From positions 1-64,000 of the forward strand of contig JAFBJY010000101.1 in the NCBI GenBank assembly GCA_016801885.1: 64,000 nt of DNA, read 5' to 3'. The translations under genes and the position numbers were made by a program. A model generated the notes under the pieces. The model had not been told where the DNA came from, did not search any database, and worked only from the letters and a program-made list of their open reading frames with translations. This DNA is from Toxotes chatareus (Eukaryota; Chordata; Actinopteri; Toxotidae). Below, piece by piece: positions 1 through 7,109 of the stretch (position 1 is the first letter of the stretch; the number at the start of each line of letters is the position of its first letter).

Positions 1-72
1 TATCTGGGGGATTTGACGGATGAGCTGGGGAGGTGACAGCATTCAAGAATATACAATCACCGGCTGGTCCCA
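1..72 (+). pseudogene. Virus-like element copy 1: DNA polymerase B C-terminal fragment
   Basis: The first 72 bases match, in reverse complement, the polymerase tail at 8017-8088 of copy 2. The frame opens with YLGDLTDELG and hits TGA at 34-36, because a G run is one base longer than in copy 2. Homology stops near base 72, and the last part of the polymerase and the whole ATPase, both present in copy 2, are missing before the pX gene at 191. The rest of this polymerase would lie to the left of the window. Adintovirus or Polinton family membership is inferred from the better preserved copy 2. Confidence 0.75.
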
Positions 73-190
73 GTTGACCTCACACCCTCCTGCCCAGAAC
101 GGTACAGACTGAGGACCGGGATACTTCCTGGTCAGTGGCCGATGGTTTACGTTCCAAAACCCAGATAAATTCTTCCTCCTCCTCCTTGTC

Positions 191-532
191 ATGTCGATGC
201 TTATAAAAAGGAACGGTCCCTTACTCAAAGCTCTGTACCTGGCTACGCCTCAGAAACATCGAGATATTCTTGCCCACTCCTCGCCGGACTTTCTCAACAC
301 CTTGTGTGAGATTGCAGTCAATCTTTTGAAAGGCAATATTCCCCTCTCATCTCAGCAATACACAAAACTGAAGAGACAGAAAAAAATTATCAGACTGCTG
401 GCGGACAGAAAAGTGGGTTTGAAACGCAAAAAGCAAGTGTTGAAGAAGCAGACGGGCGGATTTCTTTTACCCCTACTTTCAGCCGCTATACCTATCATCG
501 GGAACCCTGTAGGAGCACTTATTAGAAAATAA
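191..532 (+). CDS. pX-like basic virion core protein (adintovirus/Maverick type)
   Basis: This is a complete 113-residue frame from ATG to TAA. The middle (residues 57-86) is very rich in Lys and Arg. The C-terminal part has a Gly-Gly start and a hydrophobic stretch (GGFLLPLLSAAIPIIG, residues 89-104). That layout resembles adenovirus core protein X (mu) and the pX-like proteins described for adintoviruses, which would bind packaged DNA in the virion. A second, stop-containing copy lies at 6346-6640 on the other strand. A TATAAAAA run overlaps the first codons (200-207), so transcription may start inside the annotated start or use a later Met. The next gene begins one base after the stop. Function is by family analogy; no biochemical signature is visible. 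Confidence 0.65.
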   Translation: MSMLIKRNGPLLKALYLATPQKHRDILAHSSPDFLNTLCEIAVNLLKGNIPLSSQQYTKLKRQKKIIRLLADRKVGLKRKKQVLKKQTGGFLLPLLSAAIPIIGNPVGALIRK

Positions 533-533
533 A

Positions 534-944
534 ATGTCTCTGAAGACAAGCCAGAAAATGTTTCCCCAGCAGTTGAACCGCATGACCTGTCCTGAATCGT
601 CTTCTATCAGACAGACGGCCGAAGATAATTTGGACGTTCAAATGAGGGAGATTTTAAGCGAACCCAGATTGAGTTCCTATGAAAAAATTAAAAAATACAA
701 TGCTCTCCTGCAAAGATACCTCGATCTGATCAAGCAGGATCAGAAAGAGGAACGTCTAGTGACTTTGTCTTTGCACCGTGACCCGTCGAGAGAGGTGGTT
801 GAAGGAGTTCCCGCAGCAGAGGACACAATGGCGGCGCCGTCATCCGTGCCTCAAAAGGATTCAAGTGAGACAGAGCAGGATTTAGATGAAACGGCTAGTG
901 AGATATTAAAAAGTCTTCCTCCTCGCGATCGCAGAAATACCTAG
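534..944 (+). CDS. Unknown 136-residue protein downstream of pX
   Basis: This is an intact frame starting one base after the pX stop. The first 30 residues are Ser/Thr/Gln-rich. Residues 35-70 form an amphipathic, probably helical segment containing SSYEKIKKYNALLQRYLDLI. The C-terminal half is acidic and low-complexity (Glu, Asp, Ser, Pro). No catalytic motif is visible. Its place between pX and the converging capsid gene suggests a structural or assembly protein of the same virus-like element. I do not recognise a named family. The open frame beside broken neighbours may mean recent insertion, chance or selection. Confidence 0.5.
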   Translation: MSLKTSQKMFPQQLNRMTCPESSSIRQTAEDNLDVQMREILSEPRLSSYEKIKKYNALLQRYLDLIKQDQKEERLVTLSLHRDPSREVVEGVPAAEDTMAAPSSVPQKDSSETEQDLDETASEILKSLPPRDRRNT

Positions 945-993
945 TACGTGATGAAGAAATTATCCGAGGGTGAGGGGGGCTGGACTTTTTTAG

Positions 994-2385
994 TTAATAA
1001 TAATCCACCAGCACCTGTCGTTTAGAGTTGATCTCCAAAATGGAGTTGCAACAGGCGTACACAATCAGAGTGGTAGTGTGAGGCAGGGGAACTCTGAATC
1101 TCATCTCCAGTCTTAGATTCCCATTGGAAATGGGGGACAAAGTGTCGTTGTCTTCTCCCGGGTTAAGATTGAATACAAACAAAGAGTAACCTTCGTTAAA
1201 TTCTCGGCGGTCGATGGTCAGAGGTAAATCTTTGAGATGCCTCCCAGTGGCCATGAACATGTTGTAAAATTCTCTGGCCAAAATCCCATCGTCAAATCGG
1301 GGTTGGAAAGCTTTGGCAGGGACCTGTTTGCCATCCTGACAGAGGGCTAGATATTCCACGTCATTGTGGATAAAATTGAAGGGCGGCATCTCTCTTGACC
1401 CTGTGAAGGCTTCGTGGTGTACCATGCCCAAAACCACATATTTAGGCATAGCCCCGAGAAACAGGTTCTCCTGATTACATACCCTGGAATTCTCGGGAAT
1501 GGAGTAGGTTTTCACGTTTATGCGTGACAAAGGGTAGAGAGCGTTACCCTTCAATAAAGCTGCTGCATGACCTAAGCATATGGCCGGGGAAATTGTGACT
1601 TTTTTGACAAACAGAGAAGCCCCTAATATTTTCAAATGATAATTGGAGTTGCGGGGCCCCATCAGGCAGAAAGCATCGCTGGTGCGGCTCAGTTTAATCC
1701 TCATATCCACGGTGTTCAAAAGGAGCCTCTCGCAGAAAAACAGGTCCCCGTGGAGAGGACCCATCAGGTGTACTTCTCTAGAATTGGCCATGAAGGCAGC
1801 TCTCTCATTCAGCCCTCTGTTAGGTCCGTTATTGACCACTATAGAGTCCATGGCTCCTGCCGTATTTTTGTAAAATAGACCCACGCTAAATTGGCTCTTG
1901 AGGGTGTCTCCTGAAAAGTTGAGCAGAGTTTCAATGATGGATCTGTAGGGATGTGTGGCGCTAGACTGAGAAATCAGTCGATCCCCCAGAGTCACGTCAC
2001 ACTGGCTGAACATTGTATTCAGAGGATAATTCACAAGCCCCACCGGCGCATCATTCGCCAGGTCGGGACCGTCATTGTTGGTAATTTTCACACGCACGTG
2101 TAACAAAGTATCATTGAGATCCAGATACTTTTCACCATCCCCGGGGATAAAAAACTTGATGGGACCCCCGTCGGTGATGGCCGAGAGAGGTGAAATTTCA
2201 GTGTACATCTTATCTTCAACAGACAGCTGGGTCATGGGGGCTGAAAATAAATCCAGTTCTGCTAGAGTGCAGGTAAGGCACCCCGACTTGACTTTCATAA
2301 TAGCTGACAAAGCGATGAGGATCTTCTCTCCAGCGTATCTGAGCCATGGCTTTTGTCTCAAAGCAGACCGTAAATCGCTGACCAT
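994..2385 (-). CDS. Major-capsid-like protein of Maverick/adintovirus (F54H12.2-like family)
   Basis: An uninterrupted frame of 463 codons on the minus strand converges on the 136-residue gene with a 49-base gap. The frame is open from an ATG at 2383-2385, but the recognisable protein begins at about residue 39 (TLAELDLFSAP). The ATG at 2296-2298 (Met30) is therefore the likelier start, giving about 434 residues. Recognisable blocks are SPLSAITDGGPIKFF, FSQCDVTLGDRLIS, YPYRSIIETLLNFSG and, near the end, LRLEMRFRVPLPHTTTLIVYA. This matches proteins annotated in many fish as F54H12.2-like, which I take to be the capsid protein (probably double jelly-roll) of Polinton/adintovirus elements. It would form the virion shell. 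No frameshift or stop is present, unlike the penton and integrase genes next door. The capsid role is from family knowledge and the fold is inferred. Confidence 0.75.
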   Translation of the reverse strand: MVSDLRSALRQKPWLRYAGEKILIALSAIMKVKSGCLTCTLAELDLFSAPMTQLSVEDKMYTEISPLSAITDGGPIKFFIPGDGEKYLDLNDTLLHVRVKITNNDGPDLANDAPVGLVNYPLNTMFSQCDVTLGDRLISQSSATHPYRSIIETLLNFSGDTLKSQFSVGLFYKNTAGAMDSIVVNNGPNRGLNERAAFMANSREVHLMGPLHGDLFFCERLLLNTVDMRIKLSRTSDAFCLMGPRNSNYHLKILGASLFVKKVTISPAICLGHAAALLKGNALYPLSRINVKTYSIPENSRVCNQENLFLGAMPKYVVLGMVHHEAFTGSREMPPFNFIHNDVEYLALCQDGKQVPAKAFQPRFDDGILAREFYNMFMATGRHLKDLPLTIDRREFNEGYSLFVFNLNPGEDNDTLSPISNGNLRLEMRFRVPLPHTTTLIVYACCNSILEINSKRQVLVDYY

Positions 2386-2440
2386 CCGTTAGATACTGAA
2401 CATGGCCTTACCAGATGTCATAGTTATATACAGAAAGTAT

Positions 2441-2850
2441 TCAACGTCGAAAGGTAGCCGGTTTAAAGTGTAGCTTGACGATTGTCTTGCTGTAAACAAA
2501 GTTTATGTGCTTGTTGTGATCCGTTTTGATCTTGATGTGGATATTTTTGATGTACTTTTTTGACACGGGTACATAATGTACAGTATGATATCTGATGCTC
2601 ACCGTGTCACCAAAATGCCCTTTGACATTGACCACTCCCAAAAGCGGCGAGTAAACTATCGCCCCACTGCTTGATACTGAACAAGGTCCGTGTAAACGTA
2701 CAAGCTATTGAGTCCTGCGTCGAGATCTGCGGGGTAGGTGGCGGGGCGGTTGGGTCCGAGAGCCCACCATTCCTCCGGTTTTAGACCTAGCATGTAACCC
2801 AAGTCAGTGGGGACGAGAGATTTTGTGCCGACCGCCTCCTTTGAAGTCAA
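2441..2850 (-). pseudogene. Penton-like minor capsid protein, C-terminal part, frameshifted
   Basis: Two neighbouring minus-strand frames give the two halves of one C-terminal region. Frame 2656-2850 reads LGYMLGL, WWALGPN, TYPADLDAGLNSLYVYTD. Frame 2441-2641 reads FGDTVSIRY, HYVPVSKKYIKN, and ends KLHFKP. Together they match the protein usually encoded next to F54H12.2-like capsid genes in fish Maverick elements, probably the single jelly-roll penton. The frames are separated by two single-base insertions between about 2636 and 2665, with a stop at the first. The N-terminal half is missing: the 5' end runs straight into the integrase tail (overlap at 2804-2850), which implies a deletion joining the two genes. 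Family assignment is from recollection of the conserved blocks. Confidence 0.6.
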
Positions 2851-3911
2851 AGCATTTGGTCATGTTGTTGAAAGAAATGTCGGCGCTTGGGGATGTGCTT
2901 TTTTTCCAACGTGCTAAAACCTGGCGGAATATTTCTTCCACTTGGTACGTTCTGTCTTTAGTCATTTTTACTTTCTGCAACTCTGCTTCACAAAACGATC
3001 CCTGGATAGGTTCCCCATCGTAATCTTTGAGTCTGTATACGGGAGGAGTGCGAGGTAGATGGTCTGACACCGTAAATACTTCATCTGTGAAACTTTGTTC
3101 ATATTTTTTATCAAACCTCCCTCGTAGTTTGGATATTCTGACCAGTTCCCCCTTCTTAAACTTCATCTTTGGCGCCTCTCGGTGTCGAGAGGGAAATGTG
3201 CCGTACAGATTTTGAAACACTTGGGAGATGTTCTCTGAGGTCACCTGCATAGGACTCATTTTAATACTGCTATGGTAGCTGTTGTTGTAGCGTCAACCAA
3301 ATGTTGTAAGACATTGAGGTATCGACGGGGTGTTGTTGGCTGTAAAATATCTCCATATTCTAGTTTTTAGCGCGTGCGTTAAATCTTTCAATCACAGAGG
3401 CCTTCAGGTCGCTGGCTGTAGCAAAATGTACTGTGCTATGCTTCTTCATCAGCGCCTCAAACTTTTGGTTGAAAAATTCTTTACCCGCATCTGTCTGGAG
3501 CTTTTCTGGTATCTGACTATCTTGGAAAATAGATTCAAAGGCAGACACTACTGCATCAGCCGTCTTTTTCTTTAACGCTTGGACATAGGCCTTTTTGGAA
3601 AATACATCGATGACGGTTAATAAATACTTGTACCCGCCGTTATGTTCGGACAGAGCCTGCATGTCACACAGGTCAGCTTGAAATTGGTTTAAAGGCCGGG
3701 GGACAAACACTCTGTTTCTGGGAAAATGTATTCTGACGGGTTTGTGTAGAGTGTAAGCATCTTGCTCTGATAAAAAATCTCTGATATTTTCCGCACTGAC
3801 TTTCTCTCCTGTTTCATCTTGCACTGCTTTGCGAAGTCGTTCTACTCCACCAAAGCTGCCTGGATTAGCCGGGTTGTAATAAACTCTTTTCATAACCACA
3901 GTCTCCCCCAT
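2804..3911 (-). pseudogene. Retroviral-type (rve) integrase of Maverick/adintovirus, broken
   Basis: Two minus-strand frames make up this gene. Frame 3360-3911 (183 residues) carries the N-terminal region and catalytic core: Asp80 in QADLCDM, Asp141 in QTDAGKEFF, and Glu175 in SVIERFN, a D,D,E triad with 33 residues between the last two. Frame 2804-3259 carries the C-terminal DNA-binding region, with an SH3-like KFKKGELVRISK block and YRLKDYDGEPI, then a degraded chromodomain-like tail (YQVEEIF, ARWK). A frameshift and stop near 3360 separate them, and 3260-3359 still reads as integrase in another frame. The enzyme would insert the linear viral DNA into the host genome. The tail runs into penton-like sequence at about 2850, so the C terminus is not native. 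It is expected to be inactive. Confidence 0.85.
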
Positions 3912-3976
3912 ACCTCCCTTCTTCCCCTTCTAATGTTGAAATGAAGGAGCAATGAGACAAGAGCACTTTTTGTTGT

Positions 3977-3982
3977 TTTATT
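3977..3982 (-). terminator. Poly(A) signal for the accessory gene at 4036-4662
   Basis: AATAAA on the minus strand lies 54 bases beyond the stop of the accessory gene. It is followed by T/G-rich minus-strand sequence only in part, so this is a plausible rather than proven cleavage signal. Confidence 0.4.
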
Positions 3983-4035
3983 TCACAGCACACATGGTTT
4001 AAAAATGAAATACAATTTTCACAAAGGGGGAAAAA

Positions 4036-4662
4036 TTAATGATCATTCCAGTATTCAGTGACTGCTTGCAGTTGTCCCATTTTCACCGCGTCCTCTCCTA
4101 CCAAGTCATCGTACATCTGATGCTGTCCTTGATTTTCCTGACCTCTTTCAGTTCGTATAAAAGGGTCTCTACCACGCATCTGACTCTCTCGCCCCGGCTC
4201 GGAGTTACACAGGGTCAGTAGACGCTGGATGGAAGGAATCAATCTGGGAGTACAAAGTCTCCTCATCAGTCCGTAGTAGTTGGTCTGGTAAAAACCTTCT
4301 TCGAGTACTTCTAGACATATGTGTTGGGTCTGGCTAGGATGGTTGACCAGACACCCGTAGCAGTTGTCACGGAGGAACTTGTGAAGAATCAGGTTGAGCA
4401 GATGGTACAAGCCGGATTTTACAGTCTCAATGAACGTTGATGAGATCCAACCATCGACTTCGTCAGTTGAAGAAGGGGTCAAGGAGTCCTTGGCGTCCTC
4501 CATGTCTGAGGCGGCGGGGGATGAGGGCGGTGGCGGAGGCGGTTGTGGTGAGGACGGTTGTGAAGCCAGAACTGAGGCCTCCTCTGTGTCTGAGCCAGGT
4601 GGTAAGGTCTGTTGGAATTCAAGCAGATCCCTCTGGATCTGCTCATGATTGGTTGAGTTCAC
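4036..4662 (-). CDS. Unknown accessory protein with proline run and Cys/His motif
   Basis: This open frame gives about 208 residues from a GTG at 4660-4662. The only ATG in the frame is at codon 54 (4503), while an ATG in another frame lies at 4701-4703 just below a TATAAAA box. A small frameshift near 4670 or a lost start is therefore likely. Residues 1-50 are acidic and Ser/Pro-rich with a run of six prolines. The core (about 75-160) has CYGCLVNHPSQTQHIC, a C-x2-C-x4-H-x5-H-x2-C pattern that could bind zinc, then LMRRLCTPRLIPSIQRLL. The C terminus is polar. It lies outside the integrase, where adintoviruses carry variable accessory genes, some compared to small oncoproteins. I do not recognise the family and propose no activity. 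Confidence 0.5.
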   Translation of the reverse strand: MNSTNHEQIQRDLLEFQQTLPPGSDTEEASVLASQPSSPQPPPPPPSSPAASDMEDAKDSLTPSSTDEVDGWISSTFIETVKSGLYHLLNLILHKFLRDNCYGCLVNHPSQTQHICLEVLEEGFYQTNYYGLMRRLCTPRLIPSIQRLLTLCNSEPGRESQMRGRDPFIRTERGQENQGQHQMYDDLVGEDAVKMGQLQAVTEYWNDH

Positions 4663-4741
4663 GAACCCTCCTTTTAAACAGCAGGCCTCGTGCTGTGTTC
4701 CATCTTGTCAGCAAATGTATCTTTTGTTTTTTCCAAGTCTC

Positions 4742-4748
4742 TTTTATA
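4742..4748 (-). promoter_or_regulatory. TATA box upstream of the accessory gene
   Basis: TATAAAA on the minus strand lies 39 bases upstream of the ATG at 4701-4703. The spacing fits initiation at about 4715 and a very short leader. Confidence 0.45.
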
Positions 4749-4824
4749 GCGTTTGAGGAGGTGTGATGTAGGAGGACGTTGCAGAGAGGCGGGGCTTGGC
4801 AAAGTCTAGAAGGACAAGGATTTT

Positions 4825-5121
4825 TCACCAGTAAAGCATCCTCCAGTTGCGACAGCTACAGAAAAGACTAGCGATATTTCCTTCTGCTTGATTCATCATT
4901 TCATGCCATACATGAAATGGCAGGGCTAATAATGTGCGGAATACACCGCAGTCTGAATTGAAATACTCCAAGACAAGGAGCTCCTCACTAGCAGGATCCT
5001 CAGATGTCCGCAGGCTGACCCGGAGGAACCATCGACCGCAGGGTGTAGTTTTGGACAGCCAAACGGCGCTGAAAATGATCTTTTTCTGTGCAAGCTCCGC
5101 ATCAGTGGGGAGAGGCTGCAA
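4825..5121 (-). CDS. Unknown fragment, possibly a PC4-like ssDNA-binding fold
   Basis: The minus-strand frame has no ATG at its start (it opens with TTG). The segment KKIIFSAVWLS, WFLRVSLRTSED, LVLEYFNSDCG, LALPFHVWHEMM looks like a compact beta-beta-beta-helix domain. That order is reminiscent of PC4/p15 single-strand-binding domains, a weak visual resemblance only. The upstream part of the gene probably lies in other frames up to 5348. It sits between two TATA-containing segments at the integrase side of copy 1. It could equally be a domain peculiar to these elements. Confidence 0.3.
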   Translation of the reverse strand: MQPLPTDAELAQKKIIFSAVWLSKTTPCGRWFLRVSLRTSEDPASEELLVLEYFNSDCGVFRTLLALPFHVWHEMMNQAEGNIASLFCSCRNWRMLYW

Positions 5122-5337
5122 GCTGTCTCGCCAACCAACACAGGGGAATCACGGACAGCAGGCTTCTCGATGCGCCGACGGGCTAGCAAGAGTTTCATCA
5201 TACTCCAATTGACTGAAGTCAGTGTAGCTATATTGGACAGAGCACCCAAAGCTTCATCCTGATCCCGCTGATACATCCACAGCTCCCTGTTTCGTGCTTG
5301 AACACATAACCCCACCATCCACACAGTCCATAGGGCT

Positions 5338-5658
5338 CTAAAGACCATTCTTTAGAAGCAGCAGCCGCATCTGCAGTCGTCGCAGATACATTGTTGTTTT
5401 CTTTGGAGCATTCGGTGTTGAAGGCATGTCTTCGTAGATGTTTACAGGTGTCTCGCTAATCATCGCACCGGATACAACGGGCGTCTTTTGCTGAGACTGC
5501 CTTACGACATCTTCTATCACCGTTTCTTCACGGATCACACCGTTTGTCTTGCGGGTCGCCTGTCTGGTCTTTCGTCGCAGACTTTCACCATATCGATCTC
5601 CCTCTGGAACAGAGAAAACAGCTCCGTGCTCGTTGTCACACTTTATTTTTCCAGCCAT
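5338..5658 (-). CDS. Unknown 106-residue protein at the right end of copy 1
   Basis: This is a complete frame from the ATG at 5656-5658. The sequence is polar and basic in the first half (SLRRKTRQATRKTN), with a short hydrophobic C-terminal tail (RLQMRLLLLKNGL). A TATA box lies 49 bases upstream of the ATG. It may be the first part of a longer gene whose continuation (5348 down to 4825) is now in other frames. I recognise no family. The position outside the integrase fits an early or accessory gene. Confidence 0.4.
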   Translation of the reverse strand: MAGKIKCDNEHGAVFSVPEGDRYGESLRRKTRQATRKTNGVIREETVIEDVVRQSQQKTPVVSGAMISETPVNIYEDMPSTPNAPKKTTMYLRRLQMRLLLLKNGL

Positions 5659-5704
5659 GATGATTGCTATACCGCTTCGTATGCAACTCTTAAAGGCTGT
5701 CGGA

Positions 5705-5920
5705 ACCTATATAAGCGCTCTGCAGAAATTGGAGAGGTGTGATGATGCGGGGAGGGGTTTTCCCAGGGATAGGAGCGTCGGAAGCAAACGGGGGGTAGCA
5801 AACGGAGGAAGGAGACATTATTTATCACCTTTGTGACACGCTCGAATCAACAAATGCGTCGTCACGAGACGCCATAGAGTCTACAACATTGCATATTGGC
5901 CCTTTGATCTGAAACTCTGT
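5705..5920 (+). repeat. Candidate terminal-repeat blocks of copy 1 (matching 12996-13283)
   Basis: Two segments, 5705-5759 and 5848-5920, recur in the same orientation at 13226-13283 and 12996-13066. The second pair shares CAACAAATGC, TAGAGTCT, CAACATTGCATATTG and GAAACTCTGT, with several CpG-to-TpG differences in the distant copy. Maverick elements have terminal inverted repeats, so right ends of two elements in opposite orientation should read alike on the plus strand, as here. The order of the blocks is swapped between the two places, so they are not simple collinear ends. Confidence 0.45.
5707..5713 (-). promoter_or_regulatory. TATA box for the outermost minus-strand gene
   Basis: TATATAG on the minus strand, 49 bases from the ATG at 5658. 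The same neighbourhood (TATAT, TGCAGAAA, GAGAGGTGTGATGATG) recurs at 13226-13283, which suggests it belongs to an element end rather than to unique host DNA. Confidence 0.5.
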
Positions 5921-5962
5921 CACTTTCCATGTGACCACAGCACAAGGAGAAAGCACCTGCAG

Positions 5963-6115
5963 CCAATGTTCACAACATGCCATCCTTCTTGCATTTCTCA
6001 TGACAAATGTTCACAACAAGCACACACACAAATGTTCACAACAAGCACAGCCAAATGTTCACATCAAGCACAACTAAATGTTCACAACAAGCACACCCAA
6101 ATGTTCACATCAAAG
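5963..6115 (+). repeat. Minisatellite with 23-25 bp unit
   Basis: AATGTTCACA starts at 5965, 6006, 6031, 6054, 6077 and 6100. The last five are spaced 25, 23, 23 and 23 bases, with AAGCACA between units. It lies just outside the minus-strand gene block, near the presumed end of copy 1. Confidence 0.85.
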
Positions 6116-6216
6116 ACCCCTAATTTATATTTGTTTATATATGTTTCAATGAATGAAAAAAAAACAATGAAGGGGGGTAGGATGAATGAAGTGGGGGATA
6201 CAGTGGGAGGGTCTAG

Positions 6217-6290
6217 GAAGTGATGTCATAGAGGAGGGGTTAAGAAGTGATGTCATCAAGGGGCGGGATTTACGCCACGTGGTAGGGGTT
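6217..6290. promoter_or_regulatory. Cluster of CRE-like, GC-box and E-box motifs
   Basis: AAGTGATGTCAT occurs twice (6218-6229 and 6245-6256, 27 bases apart), followed by GGGGCGGGA (about 6260-6268) and CACGTG (6276-6281). These look like ATF/CRE, Sp1 and E-box type sites packed into 65 bases between the two viral copies. No TATA box or clear start follows, so promoter activity is only suggested. Confidence 0.35.
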
Positions 6291-6345
6291 GGGGGGGGTC
6301 ATAAATCACCTTTTTGGCATAAGGGTGTACCCTTATTCTCTTAGG

Positions 6346-6640
6346 TATAATGGCTGAAAGTAGGGGTAAAAGAAATCCACCCGTCTGCTTCTTCAACACT
6401 TGCTTTTTACATTTCAAACCCACTTTTCTGTCAGCCAGCAGTCTGATAATTTTTTTCTGTCTCTTTAGTTTTGTGTATTACTGACATGAGAGGGGGATGT
6501 TGCCTTTCAAAAGATTGATTGCGATCTCACACAAGGCGTTGAGAAAGTCCGGCAAGGAGTGAACTAGAATATCTCGATGTTTCTGAGGCGTAGCCAGGTA
6601 CAGAGCTTTGAGTAAGGGACTGTTCCTTTTTATAAGGGAC
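6346..6640 (-). pseudogene. Second pX-like gene (copy 2), nonsense mutated and truncated
   Basis: On the minus strand this matches the pX gene at 191-500. By eye there are about 18 mismatches over roughly 270 aligned bases. A C-to-T change makes a stop at 6478-6480, about half-way. The copy ends near 6346, inside the hydrophobic segment, where homology breaks off. At its 5' side a 20-base segment (TTATAAAAAGG and following) is tandemly duplicated. It lies downstream of the ATPase and polymerase of copy 2, in the same strand order as in copy 1. Confidence 0.85.
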
Positions 6641-6649
6641 TGTTCCTTT

Positions 6650-6692
6650 AGGGTTAGGTGTGGGGTTAAGGTTAGGGTTAACCCTAACCCTA
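6650..6692. repeat. Telomere-like repeats with 20-bp palindrome
   Basis: Degenerate TTAGGG units turn into CCCTAA units. Bases 6670-6689 form a perfect 20-bp palindrome centred on GGTTAACC. The tract sits exactly between the truncated ATPase and the pX pseudogene, at a point where the second half of the ATPase is missing. Confidence 0.85.
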
Positions 6693-7034
6693 CTGTGTGA
6701 AAATTCTAACCACTTCAGGATGGTCAGAGGCCTGAATAATAACATCGCCCAGAATAATCAAATGACTCTGCTCAGGAGGAAACAGGTTGTCGTCTTCAAA
6801 AGACTCAGGCAGACCTTCAACAAATTTAATTATTTTATTCATCTTTTGCAGTTCAGCATACATAGGTTGAAAGGAAGTATAAATCCACACTACATTTTCA
6901 GGCACAATATTTACAACATCTTTTAAATTTTCTAAAACACTTTTTACAAAATAGGTTTTCCCACAACCGCTGGGTCCCGCCACCAGACATGAAAAAGGTG
7001 CAGTAAGTTGAGGGTCAAAGTTAATTTCCTCCAT
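6690..7034 (-). pseudogene. FtsK/HerA-type genome-packaging ATPase, N-terminal half
   Basis: The frame is open from 7106, but the natural start is probably the ATG at 7032-7034, because the part upstream overlaps the polymerase C terminus in another frame. From that Met, Walker A is GPSGCGKT at residues 20-27. A Walker B-like HLIILGD lies at about 91-97, where the family normally has two acidic residues and here the first is Gly. The frame then reads ASDHPEVVRIFTQ and ends at the telomere-like tract. The C-terminal half, with the sensor and arginine-finger region, is missing. The enzyme would pump viral DNA into capsids. Truncation and the Walker B change argue that it is dead. Confidence 0.8.
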
Positions 7035-7109
7035 CACAGACACGGTGATATGATCAATATCCGAAAGGCAGACTTGTTCCGTCTCTAAACAGACGTCTTT
7101 TGTCATACA

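Noticed and set aside
1636..1878. Plus-strand frames inside the capsid gene
   Set aside because: They are antisense shadows of the conserved capsid frame with no family resemblance.
4155..4162. TATAAAAG on the plus strand
   Set aside because: It lies inside the accessory gene and nothing plus-strand starts downstream.
4926..5348. 140-codon minus-strand frame overlapping the 98-codon fragment
   Set aside because: The C-terminal part is out of frame with the more protein-like fragment. Only its first half (5348 to about 5130) may be real gene, so I did not list it as a CDS.
5963..6115. Regularly spaced repeats as a CRISPR-like array
   Set aside because: Unit length is 23-25 bases with no distinct spacers, in a eukaryotic setting: a minisatellite.
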